Positions 57,808 to 64,000 of a DNA stretch of 64,000 bases are shown piece by piece. Made by a program: the position numbers and the translations under genes. Each line of letters opens with the position of its first letter. Positions within the stretch are counted from its first letter, which is position 1. Origin of the DNA: Methanolobus mangrovi (GTDB lineage Archaea; Halobacteriota; Methanosarcinia; Methanosarcinales; Methanosarcinaceae); the NCBI RefSeq assembly GCF_031312535.1, contig NZ_CP133594.1:1054001-1118000 (forward strand), written 5' to 3'. The notes beneath the pieces are model-generated. The model worked only from the letters and a program-made list of their open reading frames with translations, did not search any database and was not told the DNA's origin.

Positions 57808-59286
57808 ATTGTATTATTCGAAAATGTCCGGTTTTTAGACACAACTCTTAGAGATGGCGAACAGACACCAGGTGTAGCACTTACCAGCGAGGATAAGGTA
57901 ACTATTGCTACAAAGCTTGATGAACTTGGCGTAAATGTAATAGAAGCAGGCTCAGCCATCACCTCAGAAGGTGAGCGCGAATCCATAAGAGCCGTGGTTG
58001 CCGAAGGACTGAACGCAGAGATATGCAGCTACTGCAGGATCATGAAGCCAGATGTAGACTATGCACTGGCATGTGATGTGGATTCCATTCACCTTGTAGC
58101 TCCCGTATCAGACCTTCATATCAATGTAAAGCTTAAGAAAGACAGGGAAACCGTAAAGCAGATGGCTGTAGACGTAACAGAATACGCAAAGGAACACGGC
58201 CTCATTGTAGAACTCAGCGGAGAAGATGCTTCAAGGGCAGACATTGATTTCCTGAAGTCACTATACAATGACGGAGTAGAAGCAGGAGCTGACAGATTAT
58301 GCTTCTGTGATACCGTAGGATTACTTGTCCCAGAGAAGACAGAAGTCGTCTTCAGCGACATATGCTCTGCAGTAAAGGCACCGGTCAGCATCCACTGCCA
58401 TAATGACTTTGGTCTTGGAACAGCCAACACCATTGCAGCCTTAAAGGCAGGCGCGCAACAAGCCCATGTAACGATAAACGGCATTGGCGAAAGAGCTGGT
58501 AACACGGCCCTGGAAGAAGTTGTGATGACCATCGAATGGCTATACAAATGTAAGACCGGAATCAATACAAAAGAGATCTTCAAGACCTCTAGGCTTGTAA
58601 GCAGGCTCACAGGACTACCTGTGGCACCAAATAAATCACTTATCGGCGGCAATGCATTTACCCATGAGGCTGGCATCCACGTGCATGGACTGCTGGCAGA
58701 TACAAGCACATATGAACCTATTAACCCTGAGGTGCTTGGCAGGGAAAGAAAGATCGTGCTTGGAAAACATGCAGGCAAAAGTTCGGTTACACTGGCAGTC
58801 AAAGAAATGGGATTCGAAGTCGATGACCCACAGCTCCATGAAATTCTCAACCGCGTCAAGGAACTTGGAGACCACGGAAAGAAAGTCACCGATGCAGACC
58901 TGCAAGCAATCACCGAAACAGTGCTCGATATCCAGAGAGATGTAAGAGTCGCCCTTGAAGAGTTCACGGTCGTATCAGGTAACAAAGTAACCCCAACCGC
59001 TTCTGTCAAACTTATGGTTGACGGAAAAGAAGTTGTGGAGGCAGCTACCGGAGACGGACCTGTGGATGCAACACTTGCAAGTATCAAAAAGGGTATATCA
59101 GGCATTGCAGATGTGCAGCTTGAAGAATATCACGTAGATGCTATCAGTGGAGGAACCGATGCTCTTGTAGAAGTATTGGTGAAACTCTCAAAGAACGGAA
59201 AGATGGTAACATCCAGAGGATCACGCACAGATATAGTCATGGCTTCTGTGGAAGCAGTCCTTAATGGAATAAACCGCCTTATCTGA
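57808..59286 (+). CDS. cimA: (R)-citramalate synthase / 2-isopropylmalate synthase with apparent non-standard start
   Basis: This enzyme condenses acetyl-CoA with pyruvate or 2-oxoisovalerate. The N-terminal catalytic motif FLDTTLRDGEQTPGV, then GSAITSEGERE, the HCHNDFG metal site, NGIGERAGNTALEEV, and a C-terminal regulatory (LeuA dimer) domain are present. The first in-frame GTG (57994) would remove the RDGEQ catalytic motif. Upstream codons encode the conserved FENVRFLDTTLRDGEQ, back to a TGA at 57802, with no ATG, GTG or TTG among them; ATT 57808, GTA 57811 or TTA 57814 could be the start. I set it at 57808 (492 residues), the usual family length. Similarity to citramalate synthases is strong, but leuA is not excluded. 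ilvB, ilvN and ilvC follow. Confidence 0.85.
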   Translation: MVLFENVRFLDTTLRDGEQTPGVALTSEDKVTIATKLDELGVNVIEAGSAITSEGERESIRAVVAEGLNAEICSYCRIMKPDVDYALACDVDSIHLVAPVSDLHINVKLKKDRETVKQMAVDVTEYAKEHGLIVELSGEDASRADIDFLKSLYNDGVEAGADRLCFCDTVGLLVPEKTEVVFSDICSAVKAPVSIHCHNDFGLGTANTIAALKAGAQQAHVTINGIGERAGNTALEEVVMTIEWLYKCKTGINTKEIFKTSRLVSRLTGLPVAPNKSLIGGNAFTHEAGIHVHGLLADTSTYEPINPEVLGRERKIVLGKHAGKSSVTLAVKEMGFEVDDPQLHEILNRVKELGDHGKKVTDADLQAITETVLDIQRDVRVALEEFTVVSGNKVTPTASVKLMVDGKEVVEAATGDGPVDATLASIKKGISGIADVQLEEYHVDAISGGTDALVEVLVKLSKNGKMVTSRGSRTDIVMASVEAVLNGINRLI

Positions 59287-59402
59287 AGTGTCAGATTGTC
59301 AGAAACTTTTAAGATAGATACTGGCAATTTACACGCAGATTTGATTTGAAAATTTGATTTACCAGTTTAACTACCAATTTAACTAATATTTAGAGGTTTT
59401 AT

Positions 59403-61100
59403 ATGACTGAATCGACGGAAAAAATGACAGGTGCAAGAGCCTTCATCGAGTGCCTGTACAGAGAAGGTGTTGATACCATCTTCGGGTATCCGGGAGGCGT
59501 ACTGCTCCCCATATACGATGAACTTTATGATGCGGATATCCGTCATATACTAGTCCGCCACGAACAGGCTGCAGTCCACGGAGCAGAAGGGTATGCAAGA
59601 GCTACCGGAAAGACAGGAGTCTGCCTGGCAACTTCAGGACCCGGGGCAACAAACCTTGTAACAGGCATTGCAAATGCATACATGGATTCCATACCAATGG
59701 TAGTCTTTACCGGACAGGTACCAAGTAGCCTTCTTGGAAATGACGCTTTCCAGGAAGCGAATATTACCGGCATCACAATGCCAATTACCAAGCATAATTA
59801 CCTTGTACAGGATGCAAACGACCTTCCAAGAATAATCAAAGAAGCATTCCATATAGCATCCACCGGCAGACAGGGACCTGTACTCATAGACCTTCCAAAG
59901 GATATCACTGTTCAGGAAATTGATTTCTATTACCCTGACAAAGTAAATCTGAGAGGATACAAACCCACATATCAGGGCAATCTCCAGCAGATAAAAAAAG
60001 CAGCTTCAGAGATAGGAAGATCAAAGAATCCGGTCATATATGCAGGTGGCGGAGTCATCAGTTCAGAAGCAAGCAAAGAACTTCGTGAATTTGCAGAGAA
60101 GATCAACGCGCCTGTAACAACAACCCTTACAGGCATGGGCGGGTTCCCCGTGGAACACCCACTGTTTTTGGGAATGCCCGGTATGCATGGAACCAAGTAT
60201 GCCAACTATGCCATTCAGGAATCAGACCTTTTGATCGCAGTAGGAGCAAGGTTCGATGACAGGGTCACAGGCAAGCTCAAGGCATTTGCATCAAATGCGA
60301 AGATAATCCACATCGACATCGACCCTGCAGAGATATCAAAGAATGTAAAGGTCGATATACCAATTGTCGGAGATGCAAAGTGGATACTGCAAAAGCTTTT
60401 GAAATACGCATCACCATCACAATCCGAAGCATGGATCAAAAGGATAGACCACTGGAAGAAAGACAATCCTCTCTACTATGTAGAACCTGCAACTGGTGAT
60501 GGAATCAAACCCCAGTACATCATCGAGCAGATAAGCGAAGCATGCAAGGATGCAATCATAGTTACAGAAGTAGGACAGCACCAGATGTGGGCTGCCCAGT
60601 ACTTCAGGTTCAGCGAACCAAGGACCTTTATCACATCCGGAGGACTTGGAACCATGGGTTACGGATTCCCTGCATCCATCGGTGCCAAAATTGCAAGACC
60701 TGATAAAATAGTCTTTGACATTGCAGGTGACGGTTCATTCCAGATGAACTCACAGGAACTTGCAACGGCAGTTCAGGAAAATGTGCCTGTAATAGTAGCG
60801 ATTTTCAATAACGGCTACCTTGGAATGGTCAGGCAATGGCAGGAACTGTTCCATGACAAAAGATATTCCTCAACCTGTATACAGAACAGCGTTGACTTTG
60901 TAAAACTTGCAGAAGCCTACGGTGCACTGGGACTTCGAGCCACCAAACGTGAAGAAGTACGCCCAGCAATTGAGGAGGCCATCGCATCAGGAAGACCTAC
61001 TGTAATTGACTTCATTGTCGAATGCGAAGAGAATGTCTCACCGATGGTACCGGCAGGTGCTGCAATTAACGAAATACTTGATCTGGAGAAGAAAGAATGA
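59403..61100 (+). CDS. ilvB: Acetolactate synthase large subunit
   Basis: This thiamine-diphosphate enzyme makes acetolactate or acetohydroxybutyrate, the first common step of valine, leucine and isoleucine synthesis. At 565 residues it has normal length. The catalytic glutamate region [14 protein letters not shown] and [17 protein letters not shown] are at the N-terminus, and the ThDP/Mg motif GDGSFQMN...NNGYLGMV is near 440-470. It overlaps ilvN by four bases and follows cimA/leuA by 116 bases. In that gap a TTTTAAGA element and several short repeats (for example TTTAACTA twice) suggest a second promoter. Confidence 0.96.
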   Translation: MTESTEKMTGARAFIECLYREGVDTIFGYPGGVLLPIYDELYDADIRHILVRHEQAAVHGAEGYARATGKTGVCLATSGPGATNLVTGIANAYMDSIPMVVFTGQVPSSLLGNDAFQEANITGITMPITKHNYLVQDANDLPRIIKEAFHIASTGRQGPVLIDLPKDITVQEIDFYYPDKVNLRGYKPTYQGNLQQIKKAASEIGRSKNPVIYAGGGVISSEASKELREFAEKINAPVTTTLTGMGGFPVEHPLFLGMPGMHGTKYANYAIQESDLLIAVGARFDDRVTGKLKAFASNAKIIHIDIDPAEISKNVKVDIPIVGDAKWILQKLLKYASPSQSEAWIKRIDHWKKDNPLYYVEPATGDGIKPQYIIEQISEACKDAIIVTEVGQHQMWAAQYFRFSEPRTFITSGGLGTMGYGFPASIGAKIARPDKIVFDIAGDGSFQMNSQELATAVQENVPVIVAIFNNGYLGMVRQWQELFHDKRYSSTCIQNSVDFVKLAEAYGALGLRATKREEVRPAIEEAIASGRPTVIDFIVECEENVSPMVPAGAAINEILDLEKKE

Positions 61101-61582
61101 GACATACACTTGCAGTTCTGGTTGAGAACAAATACGGAGTACTCTCAAGAGTCGCAGGCATGTTCTCAAGAAGAGGTTACAATATCGACAGCCTTACAGT
61201 AGGAGTTACTGACGACCCAACCATTTCCCGCATGACTATCGTAGTAATGGGAGATGATGATGTCCTTGAGCAGGTCATGAAACAGCTCAACAAACTCATT
61301 GATGTCATCAGAGTCAGTGATCTTAAATCAGAAGAGTCTGTTGACAGGGAACTGGCCCTCATAAAGGTTAACTCTGAAGTAGCCAACCGTTCCGAGATAA
61401 TGCAGATTGCAGACATATTCCGTGCCCGCATCATAGATGTTGGTTCAAAGTCCATGATAATTGAAGTTACAGGTGACGAAGGCAAGATAACTGCTATTGA
61501 GCAGCTACTAAAGCCATTTGGGATCAAGGAAATGGTAAGGACCGGAAAAGTTGCCCTGCGAAGAGGACAGAAGAATTCTTAA
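61097..61582 (+). CDS. ilvN: Acetolactate synthase small (regulatory) subunit
   Basis: This subunit activates IlvB and makes it sensitive to valine feedback. The ACT domain is at the N-terminus ([28 protein letters not shown]), with the following [17 protein letters not shown], and the C-terminal ALS-small domain carries FRARIIDVG and MVRTGKVAL. Its 161 residues are the usual length. It overlaps ilvB by four bases, which indicates translational coupling, and ilvC follows after 44 bases. Confidence 0.96.
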   Translation: MRHTLAVLVENKYGVLSRVAGMFSRRGYNIDSLTVGVTDDPTISRMTIVVMGDDDVLEQVMKQLNKLIDVIRVSDLKSEESVDRELALIKVNSEVANRSEIMQIADIFRARIIDVGSKSMIIEVTGDEGKITAIEQLLKPFGIKEMVRTGKVALRRGQKNS

Positions 61583-61626
61583 TTATTCAAGCACTTATAG
61601 ATATTTCAATTAAAGAGGTACATAAA

Positions 61627-62634
61627 ATGGCAGAAATGTATTATGATAACGATGCAGACCTTAACTTACTGAAAGGTAAAAAGATCGCAGTGATGGGTTA
61701 CGGAAGCCAGGGACATGCACAGGCACAGAACCTGCATGATTCAGGACTTGATGTGACCGTCGGCCTTAGAGAAGGCAGCAGACGCTGGAAACAGGCAGAA
61801 GAAGATGGACTTAAGGTCATGACAGTTGCAGATGCAGCAAAGATGGCCGATGTCATCCAGATACTTCTTCCTGATGAAGTACAATCACAGGTTTACTACA
61901 GCGAGATCGAGCCAGGACTTGAAGCAGGCAATGCAATTGTATTCTCACACGGATTCAATATCCACTACAACCAGATCATCCCACAGAAGGACATCGATGT
62001 ATACATGGTAGCTCCAAAAAGCCCAGGCCACCTCGTCAGAAGGACCTACAGGGACGGAGCAGGCGTACCCGGACTTATCGCAGTCTATCAGGACGCAACA
62101 GGCAACGCAAAGAACCTTGCCCTTGCACACGCAATGGGAGTAGGATGTACACGTGCCGGAGTATATGAGACATCATTCCGTGAGGAAACCGAGACTGATC
62201 TTTTCGGAGAACAGGTAGACCTCTGTGGTGGAGTAGCTTCCCTTATTAAGACTTCATTCGAAGTACTTGTTGAAGCTGGTTACCAGCCGGAAATGGCATA
62301 CTTTGAGACATGCCACGAACTGAAACTCATCGTTGACCTTATCCACGAGGGCGGCCTTGACAAGATGTGGTACTCAGTATCCAACACTGCAGAATACGGT
62401 GGAATGACAGTTGGTCCTAAAGTCATCAACGAGCTTTCCAGAGAAGCCATGTACGAAGCACTTGAGAGAATACAGAACGGAGAGTTCGCTCGCGAGTTCG
62501 TACTTGAGGGCAAGGCAAACAGACCAGTCCTTACTGCAATGGAAAGACAGGACAGGGAACACCCTCTCGAAGTCATCGGTAAGCAGATCAGAGCTAAGAT
62601 GCCCTGGCTTAACAGTGAATTGAACGAAAAGTAG
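61627..62634 (+). CDS. ilvC: Ketol-acid reductoisomerase
   Basis: IlvC isomerises and reduces acetolactate to dihydroxyisovalerate. It is a class I enzyme of 335 residues. The Rossmann motif [10 protein letters not shown] near 22 is followed by NADPH-selecting [11 protein letters not shown], and the C-terminal knotted domain supplies the two Mg sites ([12 protein letters not shown] near 195, [14 protein letters not shown] near 220). An AAGAGGTA site lies just before the ATG. It is last in the branched-chain operon and ends in a strong terminator. Confidence 0.97.
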   Translation: MAEMYYDNDADLNLLKGKKIAVMGYGSQGHAQAQNLHDSGLDVTVGLREGSRRWKQAEEDGLKVMTVADAAKMADVIQILLPDEVQSQVYYSEIEPGLEAGNAIVFSHGFNIHYNQIIPQKDIDVYMVAPKSPGHLVRRTYRDGAGVPGLIAVYQDATGNAKNLALAHAMGVGCTRAGVYETSFREETETDLFGEQVDLCGGVASLIKTSFEVLVEAGYQPEMAYFETCHELKLIVDLIHEGGLDKMWYSVSNTAEYGGMTVGPKVINELSREAMYEALERIQNGEFAREFVLEGKANRPVLTAMERQDREHPLEVIGKQIRAKMPWLNSELNEK

Positions 62635-62660
62635 ACCATCTGGTCTACACAATCTTTTTT
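62631..62660 (+). terminator. Terminator overlapping the ilvC stop
   Basis: GTAGACCA and TGGTCTAC form a perfect eight-pair stem with a two-base loop and include the TAG stop of ilvC. A run of seven T follows at once. This is a textbook hairpin plus T-run. Confidence 0.7.
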
Positions 62661-62703
62661 TATTATTTAATGGATTAGAATATTCGCAGTATCCACTTCT
62701 TAA

Positions 62704-62928
62704 TTAGAATGAATTGAGCAATCTTTCATTAAGCTTGTATCTTTCATCTTTAATATCCGCTATCTCACACTCAATTCTGCCCTTTTGACGTATCAGTTCC
62801 ACTTTTTCGTCTACATTGGTAGTATTTTCTATGCCCTCAATAATAATATCTAATTCATCTTCCAGAGCCATGAGTTCATAACCTAACCTAGTTGCCCTTT
62901 TACCGAGTTCATTAATATCTTCGTCCAT
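62704..62928 (-). CDS. Small coiled-coil protein of unknown function
   Basis: The 74-residue product is charged and helical: heptad-like DINELGKRATRLGYELMALEDELDIIIEGI followed by a second helix rich in glutamate and lysine. It contains no cysteine or membrane segment. I recognise no family. ATG 62928 is preferred over a TTG at 62943, which lies directly against the stop of the neighbouring gene. It shares direction with that gene and probably a transcript, suggesting a small partner. Confidence 0.7.
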   Translation of the reverse strand: MDEDINELGKRATRLGYELMALEDELDIIIEGIENTTNVDEKVELIRQKGRIECEIADIKDERYKLNERLLNSF

Positions 62929-62943
62929 CGTAGCCCGTCCCAA

Positions 62944-63990
62944 TTATATTTTAAATGCCAGTAATTTAATAAAATCAATTCTCGGAGAATATAGTGCACC
63001 TGCACCCCTCAATGCAGCAATAGCATTCGATAACTCGAAAGGAGTAAGCAAAGACATTGTTTCAACATCTTTCATGGAGATTACCACATCAATACCAAAA
63101 TTATCCTCTAGTTGCAGATACAATTGCGCTGCTTCTGCAGGCAAACGGAATATGTCCCTTGGAGATAGATTGGATTTCTGAAACTTAGAAGCATGTGCAA
63201 ACATATCCATCCAGATATCAAAGCCTTCACGTACATTGGCAACGGTAACTTCATTGCTGAAGTTCATTCGGGCAATACTTGACCCTAGTTTAGGAGCAGC
63301 GTCACCAAGATCCTGCTTATAAACAAAATTATGTGAGTTCGTGAATGTCTCAGTCATATCATATATCCGCTCGGTCAAGCATTTTTCTGCTTTTTGAGTA
63401 ATCTCCGGTTGAAACATCAAAGCATCCAGAAGATGAGCCCTTACAAAGGGAATCTCAAAAGATACATCTGCAGAATAAGCGGACTTTGGACGCATTTCAG
63501 CATCAAAAACTATAGGTACATGCACAAATGTCTCTTTGGGCATTAATATTGAAAGATTTACCTCCATGCTGCCTAAGGGGTTTATTTTATTTTCAACCTC
63601 AGAAGAACTATAAAAATAAGGCGACTTTACACTTTTAAATTCCCGGGGAACTAGTTTCTGTAAAGAAAGAAAGGAATCCCATCCACTTTTCTTTGCAATT
63701 ATTCCGGAATCAATACCACCTTTTTCATTGATACCAATTGCATTCGATGAAACGGAACACATTGCAAGACACTGAGAAATATTATCAATGTTTTCGTCTG
63801 CCCTATTAAATGGATGCTTAAAGAAATTAACGTATTCTTCCTGATCCATTACTTTTCTGTGAAGAAGTTTATTTGGATCGATTTTTGTCCATGCTTTAAC
63901 ATACCGGACATCAATATTAACAAGATTATCAAATGTGCCCTTTACAACCCTCTCTATTTCAAATGATGTGACTTTTATCAGATCATTCAC
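62944..63990 (-). CDS. Unknown 348-residue protein (5' end may lie beyond the window)
   Basis: The frame is read from a GTG at 63990, but no stop precedes it before the window edge, so the true start could be outside. The product is mixed alpha/beta and soluble, with no cysteine clusters. The segment PFELSNAIAALRGAGALYSPRIDFIKLL at the C-terminus looks like a small helical domain. I do not recognise the family. It is followed by the coiled-coil protein gene with a 15-base gap. It may belong to an accessory or regulatory module; nothing further can be said. Confidence 0.7.
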   Translation of the reverse strand: MNDLIKVTSFEIERVVKGTFDNLVNIDVRYVKAWTKIDPNKLLHRKVMDQEEYVNFFKHPFNRADENIDNISQCLAMCSVSSNAIGINEKGGIDSGIIAKKSGWDSFLSLQKLVPREFKSVKSPYFYSSSEVENKINPLGSMEVNLSILMPKETFVHVPIVFDAEMRPKSAYSADVSFEIPFVRAHLLDALMFQPEITQKAEKCLTERIYDMTETFTNSHNFVYKQDLGDAAPKLGSSIARMNFSNEVTVANVREGFDIWMDMFAHASKFQKSNLSPRDIFRLPAEAAQLYLQLEDNFGIDVVISMKDVETMSLLTPFELSNAIAALRGAGALYSPRIDFIKLLAFKI

Positions 63991-64000
63991 GTTTGGTGTC

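Noticed and set aside
57824-57838. ATG at 57824 followed by a T5 run as a programmed frameshift start for cimA/leuA
   Set aside because: It would need one extra T, and the native upstream codons FENVR match the family's usual N-terminus, so in-frame initiation further upstream is the simpler reading. Kept only as a test in the finding.
58116-59105. 329-codon open frame on the minus strand
   Set aside because: It is antisense to cimA/leuA; its serine/threonine-rich product reflects the codon pattern of the real gene and has no ribosome site or family features.
59331-59400. Repeated TTTAACTA and GATTTGA stretches before ilvB as a CRISPR or regulatory array
   Set aside because: Units are short, imperfect and AT-rich; chance similarity is likely.

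Overview
This 64 kb window comes from a methanogenic archaeon, most likely a methylotrophic member of the Methanosarcinaceae. The evidence is an HdrA protein fused to an MvhD domain next to a polyferredoxin gene, the archaeal GatE subunit, an archaeosortase C / PEF-CTERM pair, a class III prepilin-like protein and a cohesin/dockerin surface protein. Upstream sites are archaeal: TATA boxes, and Shine-Dalgarno sequences of the GGTG/GGTGAT type.

Layout. (1) 85-12448, plus strand, ordinary core genes: hdrA-polyferredoxin (energy metabolism), gatE (Gln-tRNA formation), a membrane-anchored TolB-like propeller, and carA-carB-argG (carbamoyl phosphate and arginine). (2) 12616-14457, minus strand: a universal stress protein and a large prepilin-like protein. 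(3) 14818-18996: a four-gene operon whose enzyme set matches UDP-GlcNAc to UDP-diacetamido-uronic acid synthesis. It is followed by VanZ-like, epimerase, small zinc-finger and WecA/AglH-type genes. (4) 22522-27069: a 1.5k-residue secreted protein carrying both a cohesin and a dockerin. (5) 27.4-43.6 kb: an AT-rich accessory island of glycosyltransferases, a Wzm/Wzt-type ABC exporter, a Wzx-like flippase, a PIG-L deacetylase and a WbqC-like protein, with insertion-sequence debris between them. (6) 43675-50696: a seven-gene minus-strand glycan operon (NodB-like, FemAB-like, acyltransferase, DUF354, GT2, membrane protein, GT4). (7) 50873-56378: archaeosortase C, a small membrane protein, an M48-like protein that has lost its HExxH histidines, a DUF1616 protein and a PEF-CTERM substrate. 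(8) 56502-62634: M42 peptidase, then cimA/leuA-ilvB-ilvN-ilvC for branched-chain amino acids. (9) 62704-63990: two unknown proteins.

How it fits together. The middle 36 kb looks like a cell-envelope factory: activated acetamido sugars, a lipid-carrier transferase, many glycosyltransferases, two export routes, and a sortase-like enzyme with its substrate. The combination of NodB-like and FemAB-like genes beside an archaeosortase resembles bacterial exosortase/exopolysaccharide loci.

The strongest unexpected signals are two genes (a GT4 enzyme near 44.79 kb and cimA/leuA near 57.81 kb) whose conserved N-termini are encoded but have no ATG, GTG or TTG in frame, implying ATT-like initiation or start-codon loss. 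Others are the degenerate M48-like protein in the archaeosortase neighbourhood and a transposase broken by an exact 13-bp tandem duplication. I saw no rRNA gene, tRNA gene or CRISPR array, though I could only scan by eye.
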